This document shows positions 44,409 to 60,734 of a stretch of DNA of 64,000 nt, piece by piece. Position 1 is the stretch's first letter. Each line of letters begins with the position of its first letter. The DNA is taken from positions 961,796 through 1,025,795 of the forward strand of contig JAEVLN010000020.1 of NCBI GenBank assembly GCA_018350325.1, written 5' to 3'. The position numbers and the translations under genes are program-made. Below the pieces are notes generated by a model that was given only the letters and a program-made list of their open reading frames with translations, did not search any database and was not told where the DNA came from. Source of the DNA: Globodera rostochiensis (taxonomy: Eukaryota; Nematoda; Chromadorea; Rhabditida; Heteroderidae).

Positions 44409-46005
44409 TGCGTCTTTTGGTGCTCAGCAACAATTCAAAGAAATTAGAATAAAATACTCAGAGACTTTTCCTTCAGCATTTTCAAATTAGAGCATCATTT
44501 AATTGAAAAACTTGCTTCGTTACTTTAGCGGTTTAGATTACCAAACAATGGTAACAAGTCAGAAAGAACCGTAAGCGCCTTGTAACCCTAGGATGCAGAC
44601 AATATATCTAGAGTTCGGAGCTGTACCTGTATAACAAATACAGGTACATACATGCATTTATCATAATTGGGGTCCGCGCCATGAAAATTTGTCTAATTTT
44701 TGAAGATTTCGTTCAAATCCCTTAACAAAAAAATTGTTAATATTGTTGAACATTTGGCCAACAATTCTATTTTTTTCAAATTTCAAAATCTGTGCCCACC
44801 GGCAAAAAGAAGTGAAATAGCGTGCGTCAGACGCGCACACACTCAAAAAGGTAAAGCGCTAAAGCTGTGCTTACAAATTAGGCTTTAGGTCGGCAAACCT
44901 TTTCCGTAACCCGTGACCGCGTTTTTTTTTTTTGAAAATTCCGATCGTTAATTTTTAGCACATTTTATATGCACATATTTCGGTTAGCACAAATGAATCC
45001 GATCCCTACTCCAGAGGCATTATGTAATTTTTGGACCTCATGAATCTCCTAATTAAAACATTCGTTAGCATCAGCAGATTTAATTGGAGCATCCCTTTAC
45101 GCTGCGGGGGCGAAAGCCAATCTCGAGGGTAAATAAATCAATTGCGTGACGGCTTTATTTTTGGAGCGACTTTTGGCTTTGTTGGGGGGGGGGAGCATTT
45201 GTCATTGTTCGGGCGGATCCGGACGTTTGGGTTCGGCTTTTCTCTCTCGAAGACTCAAATATATTATTTTTTGTCTCAATTAAATGTGTCGTCAAGGGGT
45301 CGTCTCCGGGGGGAATTTGGGGATATTTTCCATGGCTAATATGTGAGATCGATACCCCCCCCCCCCCCACAAAGGAGGAAAAGCGAGAAAAGAGCATCTG
45401 TTGTTGGATCAATCCTTTCTCCTCAGTGCCACCGGAGGGGGGGGGGGGGGGGGTCGGCATGGGAATATTTATGCAAATACTTCCGAGCCCAACGGCGGTG
45501 CAATTCAAACGTTTCCTCCCAACCGCGACTTATAAATTTAAAAAAATAAATTTTGTGAATTTTGAAAGACTCGAATTCATTGATTGGCTTTTGTTATTTC
45601 TTTACGCAAACTTTTCCTATTTTTTAAATGGCAGCGCTTTGAAAAGACCTTTTGTGCAAAGTTTCCGTCCCATCGTTCACACGACGGACGAAAATGGCCT
45701 CTCTATTAACGCCGTTGTGCCCACTTCTGACAAGTGGAGGGAGGACACCTATCCTCGGCATTTTAGCTTTTCCCCCCGACAATCCAATACTATGCGCTTT
45801 CCATAACAAATGCCTTTAAATTTCCCTTTTCTTTGTGTCCGGTCCGGTTCAAAACTCACTCCTAAATATATTTAAGCTTCGCTGGTTTTATGAATCCCGC
45901 TTTTCGAAATTAGGGATGAAGTGCCATCCCGTTGAGTATTCTAATCTAAATAAAGCCAAATTTACGCGTAAAATCGTAATTTAAAAATTTAGCCCGCGGC
46001 AACAA
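44409..46005. other. Intergenic, no gene recognised
   Basis: AT-rich DNA with a few homopolymer blocks (poly-G at 45185 and 45437, poly-C at 45355). A frame at 45640-45805 on the plus strand has some protein-like composition, but no splice support or family match. Confidence 0.4.
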
Positions 46006-46893
46006 ATGGAAGAGGAGGAGAGGAGCCTCGTCAGATGTCGCTGGAGGCGGAGGAGAAAAAGACTCTTTCATCCAAAAGGACCAATTTTTAAACTTTTCGT
46101 CGGAATCGACTTTCGCTTGGCCATTTTTTCCCTGGCAAACTTTGGTAAAATTAATTGGAGAGATATTTTTTGTTTTAATATTATTATGGCACTAAATGCT
46201 CCCCCATAGAAAAGTTTGCGCTTTTTCAGTTCTGATAGAGCCCACCAGCGGTGCCATCGGCTGTTTCGTGTGCTCTTCGGTCAATGGTTCCAACCCGGAC
46301 TGCGAAGACCCTTTCAACTCGTCCATCCTTTCATGTTCGCCGAAATGGACATCAAATTTCGTAAATCAAAAATTAAGCGATTCGCGGAAGTGTCGGCCTC
46401 TTCCAGCAGCCGTGCTGGGCCTTCCGCAAAAACCGGAGGGGTCTTTTCCCGGCCGACCATTGCATTAAAGTCAGTGGCCATCGATGTAAGTGGCCGATTA
46501 AATAATAATCGACGACTAATTACACGGGCAGATGACCACCCAAATCAAACTTTGCTGATTCGAACTTGTGCCCTGGACTCGGGCAGTCTGACGGCAGACA
46601 CCGGTGAATTTTAAGCGTCGCATAAAAAATAAAATAAAAATGAATAGAAATTGTTCGAGTCAGTCATTGTGGACACTTCAAATTCGAACGGCACCATTAT
46701 GCCGGGTGTGTTTTGGGGAGAGATGAAAAGAGGTCGTCGGGTTTCGCCTTTAATCTCATCTGCTTTTCACAGATGCGTGTCAAGTTGTGACTCGGACGGG
46801 TGCAATTTTGCCAAAACAATTATTACTTTTCCATCCCAATTTTTATTGTTCTGTTTACTCGCACTTTTAATTGCCAAATTGCTTCGGATTTAG
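46006..46893 (+). CDS. QVR/Ly6-type GPI-anchored protein
   Basis: Exon 1 starts at 46006 with acidic then very basic residues, followed by a hydrophobic segment (FKLFVGIDFRLAIFSLANF) that could be a signal anchor. The next exon, in phase after TTTTTCAG, contains SGAIGCFVCSSVNGSNPDCE, then DPFNSS, the C-x2-C...CEDPF start of the Quiver/Sleepless family. Later exons give CWAFRKNRRGLFPADHCIKV and RTCALDSGSLTADTE, and near the end RCVSSCDSDGCNFAK (compare CxSDxCN). The C-terminus is strongly hydrophobic (FLLFCLLALLIAKLLRI), as needed for GPI attachment. Fly QVR/SLEEPLESS modulates potassium channels and acetylcholine receptors; a similar role here is only inferred from the fold. Confidence 0.78.
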
Positions 46894-47122
46894 CCTCCGT
46901 CGTAAATTATAATAATTATCACCGAATTTGATACTCCTCAATCAAAAGATTTAAAAGAATTAGAATTTTCATTTTTTGTGCATTGAGTCAGTTGGCCACT
47001 TCGCACTTTAATTTCGCCTTCAATTTATAATATAAAAAAACATAAATGAAAATTGGATGTTGCCAAAAATGAGTTTGATCAATCTCAAAAATTCTCCAAA
47101 AATGAATGAATGCCTCTCATTG

Positions 47123-51052
<3,930 letters not shown>

Positions 51053-51232
51053 TTGCCAAATTTATTTGCCAAATGGTCTGATTTATTTAAAAGTTAGCTT
51101 TTAAAAAACTACTGCTCGCCAGAAGGAGATGAAATTGGCCAGGAGATTGCGGATTTCGCCTATTGGGATTTACCTATCCACAGCCAAAGAGGATCTTTTT
51201 TTGAAGCATTTACGGCCGCTAATTGGCGATAT

Positions 51233-51795
51233 GAAATTAATCTTGGGGCGCCGACATTTCATCCACGCGACACTTCATCCAGGTGACATTTCCTCCACTA
51301 ACCCAAAAAACGACACTTCATCCACCAACTCAAAATACAACACTTCATCCACGCGACATTTTCTCCACATAAAATTTCATCCACTAAGCGAAAACACGAC
51401 ATTTAATCTAAAAAAAAGCTCGCCCGGTTACAAGTCGGGTTTCCTAACCCTATTTGGCCTGCTAGAGTTCAGTTCGAAACAGTACTCGTATTTTTATGAA
51501 AACAAAAAATACTTGATCGTGCTCAAATTGCTTGTATTTTTTGTCCGAATAAATTTTTTCCAATTTTTTCTTGTTTATGTTCAACATTTTGTACATCTCG
51601 TCAAATGCGAGTCAAAAATAAAAGCTTTTGGAGGGGTCAGGAAAGCATGGAGGAAATGTCGCGTGGATGAAGTGTCGTTTTTGAGTAGTGGATGAAGTGT
51701 CGTCTTTTGGGTTAGTGGATGAAGTGTCGCGTGGAGGAAATGTCCGTGGATGAAGTGTCGCGTGGTGGATGAAATGTCATCCTGCCATTAATTTC
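51233..51795. mobile_element. Foldback element built from inverted GTGGATGAAGTGTCG arrays
   Basis: The left half (51250-51405) holds about seven units of the type GACACTTCATCCAC or GACATTTCATCCAC. The right half (51643-51782) holds about seven units of the reverse complement (GTGGATGAAGTGTCG, GTGGAGGAAATGTCC). Some spacers pair as well (ACTAACCCAAAA against TTTTGGGTTAGT). GAAATTAAT (51233) and ATTAATTTC (51787) extend the inverted repeat outwards. The central 220 bp is unique and non-coding. The element sits between the divergent starts of MCM6 and SMARCC. Confidence 0.85.
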
Positions 51796-52073
51796 GTTTC
51801 TGGTACTCAAACTAAAATCTAGACACTTTTTTTTGGAATCGTTAATTGTCAGTTTGGCGTCGATCGTTTTGGTAGTTAGCTATTCTTATTCCATCGGCGC
51901 TAAACTGAAACCGGCCTCTTTTTTTGTATAAAGGAATGAGGAAAAACAAAAACTAAGGACTATCGTATTTCAATCTTAACTTTGACTTTTTGTAGATTTA
52001 TTAATTTTCAAGAAGCGCGCAACCTTCTGACTTTACTTCGCATTTGTATTTGATTTTTTTTGCTAACAAAATA

Positions 52074-55000
52074 ATGCCACCCAAGTAAGTTTTTAAACAA
52101 TTATTCGAGTTAATACACTTTTATTTCGCATTCAGAGGGTTCAAACGAAAGCGTGAAGAAGGATCAGAAATGGCCGAATCGGTTGATTTTGATCGGATGG
52201 ATGATGACGAGAACAGTCGTCTTACACTCACTCCTAGCGCTATAATAAAATGTACTTCAATTTAATAGCTAATGGAGGGGGAAGATTAAAAGCAACCAGA
52301 TCAAATTACATTGCTTAAAATGGCATATACCAGCCATTTTTGCAGTTCTAATTTTAAAAGCGTTTTCATATAGCAATGCTCCAAATTCAATGGTTGACTT
52401 TGCTTGTTGATCAATGTGTAAATTTTTAAGTCCAATTTCAGCGAAGGACAAAGAGTCCGAGATTGGATTTTCGAAGCAGCAAAAACTTGTCGACTTGGAT
52501 GACGATGGCTCGGCCATCACTCAGCTAGACGCCACGCAAGCGAATGCTTCGTCGGCGGTCGAGCCACAGACGCATTACATCATTGTGCCGTCGTATTCTG
52601 CGTGGTTTGACTACAATGCAATTCATCAAATCGAAAAGCAAGGGCACGCGGACTTCTTCAATGGACGCAATAAAAGCAAAACACCGGAGACGTTAGAATT
52701 TCGATGTTGACAATTTAATAATTTGATTTAAGGTACATCGCATATCGTAATTTCATGATCGACACATATCGGCTTAACCCATTTGAGTATTTGTCCGTCA
52801 CATCCTGTCGTCGAAATTTGAGTGGCGACGTATGCTCCATTATTAGGTTGCTTTTGAATAAAAGCTTTTTTTAAGTGATTTACTCATCCAGTTTGTGTGT
52901 TTAGAATCCACGAGTTCCTGCAAAAGTGGGGGTTGATCAACTACCAAGTTGACTCGGAGAGTCGTCCGGCTCCGATCACCGTTCCACCCACCTCCCACTT
53001 TATGGTCATGGCCGATACTCCGTTCGGGCTTCAACCGCTGCATTCATTGTCGAATACGGAAAAGCCCAGCCAACGCGTATACCCGCATCCAGTAGTTTCC
53101 CAACCGCAGGACAAAGAGAAAGAGCAACAGTCGGAGCTTGGGCACCAGCCGAAAGATGAGCAGAAACAACAACAGCAGGACGAAACGGAACATAAGGCGG
53201 ACATTCGGGAGATGAAGGCGACAAATGTTAGCAAAATGTTGCACCAGCCGGGCCTTAAATTGGACCAGTACAAGAAGCAGTTGGCCGCAATGAAGGTGCA
53301 GATATTTGTTAAACCAGGCTTGCGATTGCATTACCTGTTTGGTCTCATAAGTTTGGCCACTGGTAAGAGGTTTTGAAGAGAGCTCGGTGTAGAATCGCCA
53401 CATGGCCAAAATTCTTTTGACAGACAAAAGGCGCCGCGCCTACTCGTGATTGGACTTCGCAGGAAACTTTGTTGCTGCTGGAAGGGCTCGAGATGTTCAA
53501 GGATGACTGGAATCAAGTGTTGAAATTGACACCCATTGTTAGTCAAATTGCAACAATTTTCATTTTTTAGGTTGCTGATCACGTTGGAACGAGAACCCAG
53601 GATGAGTGCATTATGTATTTCCTCCAACTGCCCATTCAAGACCCTTTCCTGGAGGAGAACGATGTGCTGGGGCCGTTGGCTTACCAACCGGTGCCGTTCA
53701 GTCAGTCCGGCAACCCGGTGATGTCCACGGTCGCGTTCTTGGCCAGCGTGGTCGACCCGAGAATTGCTTCGGCAGCTGCTAAAGCAGCTTTGGGTTGGTT
53801 GTCGAGAAGGTTTTTTGTCTGATAACTTACGAGTTAAGAGGAATTTGGGAAAATGCGGGACGACATTCCGCCATTGTTGGAAAAAGCGCACAGAAAGAAT
53901 ATCGAAGCACACGCAAAAGAGATTGATGGGCTGGACGGAGAAGTCGGACTTTCGGCGATTGGTGCCTCCGCAAAGGTAAAGAGTTTTTATGTGATTCGCT
54001 CCTACATTTTTATAGTTTGACGATAACCAAAGTCGTGCCAAAACATTCAGGAGACAGCTAAACAACGACGGCTGTCTGAGGACGAAGAGACAATAGAGTC
54101 CCAAAAGAATGGGGAAAGCAATAAGAGGACAACGCCTCAGAGTCAGGAAGAGAAAATGGACCTTGACCACGATGATGGTGAACAAAGGGACGACGACGTC
54201 GTACGGGAGGCCAAACAGATGACGAGCGAGGCTATCCAAGTGGCTGCCGCGACGGCGCTCGGAGCAGCCGCGACCAAAGCAAAATATTTGGTGGGGGTGG
54301 AGGAGAAGCGCATGAAGGCACTGGTTGCGCAACTTGTGGAGGCACAGATGAAAAAAGTTGGTCGAATTGGCGATCTATTCAGAATCCAAAGCTTTAGTTC
54401 GAGCTGAAGTTGAAGCACTTTGAGGAATTGGAGCAGTTAATGGACCGAGAGCGGGAGACTGTATTTTTTTGTTTGTTTTTTGAAATTAACTAGAATTTGT
54501 TTAGTTGGAGTCTCAACGTCAGCAGCTGATTACCGAGCGGCAGGCATTCCATTTGGATCAATTGCGCTATTTGGAGCAACGGGCACGTTCGGATGCGCAA
54601 CAGCAACTGACCACTGACGGACGCATGCCGAGCACATTACCGCCCGGATTTGAGGTAGAGCATAATTACGTTTTTTGAAGACTAATCGGCATACTTTTTC
54701 AGGTTGGTAATCCTACCCAACCGCAGGCGGTGGTCGCACCGGCCGGCATTCCACCGTCCCAATCCGCCGCAAAAGTGCAACCGCCGCCGCCACAGCCGAC
54801 TCAACAGCAACTGCCGCCACCGCATTCATCGATATCGGTGCCCCAACAAATACAAGCAGTATCAACAGCGGGTGTGTCATTGTTTAAGTCCCGGGGAATG
54901 CCTTTCTCTCTGATTCAAACGATTCTTAACAACAATCACCTTGCATTCCAACCTTAACAAAATTTTTGTTGTTGATGAAGCCCATGTATTTCACGTTCTT

Positions 55001-56562
55001 TGTTTTTTTCTTGTATTTGACTATAATGAGTTTTTTGTTGCTTTGACCGACCATTTCTTTCTCATTAATTCTAAATTGTTTTGAATTTAAACTCTTTTGT
55101 TCTCTTCAAAATTTGCTTGTTAAAATTATGAAGAAATATATATATATATATATTAATATTCAATTTAAGTTATAGCATCGTAGTTTGACTCCGATTCGCA
55201 TTGCATTTACCTATTTGAAACATTGCAGACGATGCCACTGATGTTGCCGTGCATCCGTCGGTCGGTACCGTTGTTGCACCTCCCCCACCACTGACCCTGC
55301 CGACAAGCACAGTGTCCGCTGCTGCGACTACTTCGCCAAACACGAACATTGCGGCAGTTGCTGCACCGGTGGCGCCAGCACCGTCGCCGCATGCGTCTGC
55401 AACCAGTACAGCTGCTGCCTACGCGCCACAACAGCAACCGCTGACAGCATCGCTACCTCCACCACCACATTCGGTTTCAACGGCACAGCAAGGACAGCAA
55501 CAAATACCAACGCAACCTCCACAGGGGCAACAGTCCCAATATTGTAAGGACTCAAAATTAATTGAAAGAAATTCTTGTTGATTTTATGAATTTTAGCTCA
55601 GCCACCCTTGTCCAGTGGGTACTACCCGCCGCCGTCATCCTACCCACCGCCAACCCAGTCATACGCACCGCCGCCGCCACCGCACAGTGCTGCAGCGTAT
55701 CCACCACCGCAGGGCTTTCCGCCGCAGGCGCCCCCTCAACATTATTACGGGGGTGTGTCACGCGTCGCACAACCGCCGCCGGCACAGTATGGACAGTCAG
55801 CACAGGCGGTGGGACAGCCTGGACGACCCATTGCCGGATACCCACCACAGGTTAAGACGACTTGATTTAATCGTCTTTCATTAATTTGCACTCTGCTTTC
55901 ATTTAATAGAGATCGGACCCTGACAGGGTTCGATGTCGTTTTCTTCATATTCTTCATATATTTCAAATTCTTCACTTAGTACGATTACTACGCCGCTTCG
56001 GCTGGACAACCGCCGCCTCAGCATCGCTATGGTCAGCAGCAGCAGCCATATGCGTATGGTACTCTGCCGTCTTCGGCTCCTCAGCAACAGTCACAACACT
56101 ATCCGACACCGGGACAATCCCAAGTATAAAGATGCATTTATATTTTATCACTAACCATAACTATTGCATCCAGGTTGGCTAAAACAGTAAAAGTTCACTT
56201 TTTAGTATTATCCGCCGCCCCCTCAGCATTTGCAGGGCCAACCGCCACCGCAGCCAATGGGTGTCCCGCCATCAAGTGGACAGCAACAGCATCAGCCGCA
56301 AGAGATGCTTAGTGTCGGCAATGTTCACCACCATCATCACCACCAACAACAACAAGGGGCAAGTGCGGCTGTCCAAACAGCCACTGACGCGACAAGCGCA
56401 ACTCCGCCGATGCATCAGGGTGGGGATGGATGGGTGGGCAATTCATTCCCAAGTTTTTGTGGGAATAGAAACTCTGGTCCCGCGGTGTCGACGACGTCGC
56501 CTAGAAAATTTGAAATAATGCACTATTTTTATTTACCGTTTTCTGGGGCCTTTCTTTCTTGA
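52074..56562 (+). CDS. swsn-1: SWI/SNF chromatin-remodelling core subunit SMARCC (SWSN-1/BAF155-type)
   Basis: This scaffold subunit of BAF/PBAF remodellers starts at 52074 ([13 protein letters not shown]). The SWIRM domain spans about 52555-53000: [52 protein letters not shown], then [11 protein letters not shown] and [13 protein letters not shown]. The SANT domain (about 53425-53600) contains [20 protein letters not shown] and DDWNQV, then [20 protein letters not shown]. The almost invariant stretch [20 protein letters not shown] and [20 protein letters not shown] follows. An acidic linker and coiled coil ([34 protein letters not shown]) come next, then a Pro/Gln-rich C-terminus (54700-56470) with a six-histidine run. 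A 328-bp AT-rich intron splits the tail. Some tail splice sites are approximate. Confidence 0.95.
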
Positions 56563-57131
56563 AAGGAATTTTTCTTTTTGGTTTTCTTTCTAATGTATTT
56601 TTTACACCAATTAAGAGAGCAACAAGGAATGCTGACGTGGGAAGAATTTGTCAGAGCAGGCATAACAGACAAGAAGAGACCAGTTTTTGACCTTGGACGA
56701 TTAGTTTCATCATTATCAATTCTTATAACAAAGAACCAAAAATATCGTTAGAGATCTGGCCATTGGTTTGGTAAACTGCTTTTCACCAATCATTTAGAAA
56801 AAAGAGTGGGAAGCTTAGATGCGCAAGGCTTATTCATAGCGATATTAAAATTGATCACTCTTTTTGAATCTTCCAAAGCCCAAACCTGACATTCATTTCG
56901 TTTAGAATACGTCGCTCGATCTCTACGCAACTTTGATTAATTTGTTTTTCACAAAAATCGCTTGTAATTTGTGTATTTTTATCATTTTGGTCGATAAACA
57001 TTTCATTCCGACATTTACAATTTTTTTATATGTAGCAAAGGTTTTGTGAATGCCATTTGTTTGCTTATATTTCATTGCGCGCACAAATTAATAAACGATG
57101 GAAACTTTCTGTCATTTTGCCTGTCGTGCCA
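56563..57131. other. Intergenic between SMARCC and SLD5
   Basis: AT-rich, no exon recognised. It would contain the 3'UTR of SMARCC and the promoter of the next gene. Confidence 0.4.
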
Positions 57132-58526
57132 ATGGCATCGTCCGCCTCCGTGCCGTTGGATGATTTGGTGCCCTCCTCCTCGGCTCCGTCCTCGTCCTCC
57201 GTACCGACCGCGTCGAGCGGCGGTGGCAGCCAGCGCAGCACCGCCGCCACACAGAGCAGTACCGTCAGCGGCGGCATTCTGTCGGCCATCGACGTGCTGA
57301 ACGTCGCCGATGATGGGGACGGAGCGGGTGAAGAAGAGAATGAAAATGGGAGAGACGGCGATGGTGGGGACGACGACTATTGGACAGTGGCGGAGGTTCG
57401 CTTGCCTTTTTTTCAGAATTTAACAAGTTTGTCTTTAAATTTAATGGATGTGGCACAAGAATAGAATGTTTGAGTTGGTCTCTGGAAATTTATTTATTTT
57501 TTATTTGACAATATTTCATCAAAAAAATAGAGCTCATTTTTAGCTGCTGAAAGAGCTTATCCGTGCATTTCTCGACGAATCGTCGTCACCCAAACTGTTG
57601 CCCGAGAAGTTGGAGATGGCCGACAAAATGGTGGTACAAATGGCCCAAATCGATAAAATCATAGTGGCCAGCTCCAGCAAGAACAGTTTGACCTGCTCAG
57701 CCCATCGAATGGAGCTGTACCGGACAGAACACATTGTCAACTCCTATCTGAGGTCCTTTTTTGAGTTCTTCTTTAGCCAGTGACGTGCGCAGAGAAAAAG
57801 AAATATTCTGCCCAAATTCCTCCAATTTCGGCCAAATTTTCCCGTCAGAATAAAAGGTTCTCCGCATGTGCAGAAACGTTTTATTTTTTTGTTAATATTT
57901 TGTTTTCATTGAATGACAAAATTTAGTTTCGCTTTTTAGGGTGCGCCTAAGGAAAATTGAGCAGAACCCCGCGCTCGCACTGCGCGACCACTCGGAGCGC
58001 GTACGGCGAGCGTTGCAGGCGCGTCGGACTGGAAAACGCGTGCCTGAACAGCCTGCGCTGCTGGAGGCTCGCGAAGTGCAGTTCGCGCAACGACTGCTGC
58101 ATGCAAACGGCGCATTGCTACGGGACACTTTTCTCTCGCTCCTTCCGGCAAGCATGCAGCACGTACCGGTGCCACTTACTGTCTCCTCCGGTTCGCAGCG
58201 CGTTTTTGTTGAAGTGCTTAAAGACAATGTCAGTGTGCGGGATTAAGCTTGCAAACTGCGAAAAATGCTAAATTTCTTTTATAATTTTTAATCTGATCAG
58301 ACAATCGTGATGATTCAATCGTGAATGTCCATGTTGATTTTGTCATCTATCTAAAAATTACCCTATAAATACAATGGTTTTTTTGCAGTTGGACCGTGTC
58401 TCAGTGCCGAGCATGGCCGACCCAAACTCCGATTTGCTGGTCTCGCTAGACAAAGGGACACGGCACATGCTCCCCTTCCACTGTGTGGAGGAATTGCTCG
58501 ACCAGGGCCACGTCCGTCTGTTATGA
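57132..58526 (+). CDS. sld-5: GINS complex subunit SLD5 (GINS4)
   Basis: GINS joins MCM2-7 and CDC45 to form the replicative CMG helicase. Four exons (57132-57395, 57544-57752, 57940-58228, 58389-58526) keep frame and give 299 residues. The A-domain begins LLKELIRAFLDESSSPKLLP and includes the family-typical HRMELYRTEHIVNSYLR followed by VRLRKIEQNP (compare MEMERIRYVLSSYLRCRLMKIEK). The B-domain ends DLLVSLDKGTRHMLPFHCVE then ELLDQGHVRLL, matching the conserved C-terminal DLEKGS.H.IRY...L...G.V.LI. Compared with the 223-residue human protein it has a longer, acidic and Ser-rich N-terminus (about 85 residues) of unknown role. MCM6, another CMG subunit, is 6 kb away on the other strand. Confidence 0.92.
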
Positions 58527-59204
58527 CGACACGCTTTGAGGAGTCTCTCTCTGTTGGTCGGAGTCTTCGTGATTGATCGTAACGAGTCATCTGATCTGAT
58601 TGTGCCAATTTTCCTCCACTTTTACACATTCGGATGATCTCCGCCCCCTGTGATTTCTCCCATCGTCCGCGCCATTTTCCGCCCGTTTATTCTCGATGTC
58701 CTTACCTTTTGCCTCCAATGCTAAAATGTCACCGCCAACACAACACCATCACGTTCGGCATCCCGAGTTAATTGGCTGACATTCTTTGATTTCGACTCAA
58801 TCCCTCTTTTTATATATTTGATTTAAAATGTTTGTTTTAAGGCCGATTGATTGTGTAATGATTGATCTAATGATAAATATGGTGCAAATAAAATGGGGAT
58901 TGTCTGCAATTTGCAATTGCGCGTGATTGGCCTTCAAATTTTTCCGTTGTCCTAAGCAAATAAACACAAGTCGTACATATTCCCCTCCAGCGAAATTTGG
59001 CCCTCTTCGGCGGGTTACCCAAATCCTCGCCCCAATTCTTCCGTCCGTTGGGGGTAAACAAAGGTATTTAAATGAGAAAGGGTTGGGGGGGGGGCAAAGG
59101 CTTCCGTCGATGGGTCAGCCCAATTCGTCCGACCGCGCGAGTCTCCTCAGCGCTATAGGCAAAACATTGCGCAAAACGGCGGGCGCGGGGCCTGCTTAAG
59201 GTGG

Positions 59205-59495
59205 AGGAATTGAGGGTATTGGGGGGGGGGAGGAGGGCGAAGGGGGGGGATGGGGGGTTGAGGGTACTGGGGGGGGGAGGGCGAAGGGGGGGGATGGGGG
59301 GTTGAGGGTATTGGGGGGGGGGGGGAGGAGGGCGAAGGGGGGGGGGGGGATGGGGGGTTGAGGGTATTGGGGGGGGGGGGATGGGGGAATTGAGGGTATT
59401 GGAGGGAGGGTGAGGGGGGGGGGGGGGGTGGGGGGGTTGAGGGTATTGGAGGGAGGGTGAGGGGGGGGGGGGTGGGGGGTTGAGGGTATTGGAGG
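59205..59495. repeat. G-rich minisatellite (TTGAGGGTATTGG plus poly-G)
   Basis: Five to seven irregular units contain TTGAGGGTATTGG or TTGAGGGTACTGG, long G runs and GGAGGGCGAAGG or GGAGGGTGAGGG. The strand is nearly free of C. The open frame on the minus strand (proline-rich) follows from the composition. Confidence 0.9.
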
Positions 59496-60734
59496 GACAG
59501 GCTTTTAAAGGTCTTAAATTTATTAAGAAAAAAAATGTACTCAAATAATAATTTTAAATGTAAGAAGGCAAATTTTACCCAATCTTGACCCCAAATTCAA
59601 TTATGCTGACCCAATGACCGACCCCCGGCGGGGCTCGGATTGAGCAAACACTGCCCGTCCCCCGAGGCGCCACCGTCCGTATCGGCCATCCCGCCGGCCT
59701 CCGTAAAATGCTCTCAAATTAAAACTGTTTGTCTTTCGCTTACTTCAGTCAAAACTCGCGAATATTTTAGCAACAAAATCCACGGACTACCCATTCATTT
59801 GTTTAGACAAAATCCGTACTTTATTTATTTTGATCATTTGAGCTGGGCAAGAAGACACTGATCACTCATTCAATCAGACCGAGAATCTCGCTCGGAATGG
59901 TCCTAAAGAGAGCAATAAATGTGTAAGTAATTACCCTCTGTTATCTTTTGCAAATCTGCAACAATACATTTACTTGCTGGGGAAACGAACGAAATAAGGC
60001 TTCTCCTTCTCTCAGACAACAAAGCAAATTGCTGTTAATAGCCCCCCCCCCCACCCCCGGGGCATAACTTTGCTTTTATCTGATCAGAAAGCTTGCTGAT
60101 CTGTCAATATTTGGCTCAATCAACGTTAAGTTCGTATTTTGTTTTGACACTTTAATTGAAAATTAGAAATTTTATTTTATTCCCGCCAATTTTTTGAAAA
60201 TTTCTTGTCAAATTGCTCCAAATTTCCGTCTTCCGGTTGAATGGATGGCTTCCCGCTGAGTCGTCGGAATTTGGGTGTTCGATTGTTCGGATGATTCCAA
60301 ATGTGCCCGCTGGGCTAACGCTCAAATTCCCCGTGGGTTGCCCCCGCACTTTTCCCCGCGCGATCGGCGAATTTCGCCTGAGGGATCGCCCACCCAAACG
60401 CACGACGATCAAAGCAAATCGCCACAATCGATCCCCCCCCCCCCAAAGCACTGAATGATGCGACCCCCACCCCCCAGGGGCAGTTCCGCCAGAGCCACGC
60501 AAAACATCATCAACCAGCGAATGTTTTATATTTTCGCCGGGCCGAAAAATGTTTATTAATCATTCAAGAAAATTTGGTTTTTATTGCCCAGAAGAAAAAT
60601 TTGCATACTTTGGGGCCCGGTGTAATTTTGTGCATATTTATTTGATTACACTTTTAAAGACGACTTTCTCTTCGGAATGCTCACATTCTTATTTAATGCA
60701 TCGGGCTGACTTTAAAGTTTAAACTCGTCGCGCA

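Noticed and set aside
51420..51480. GTTCGAAAC-containing segment in the core of the foldback, as a tRNA relic
   Set aside because: Only a T-arm-like word is present; the stem complement and A-box are missing.
59068..59544. Proline-rich protein on the minus strand
   Set aside because: It covers the G-rich minisatellite; the composition alone explains the open frame.
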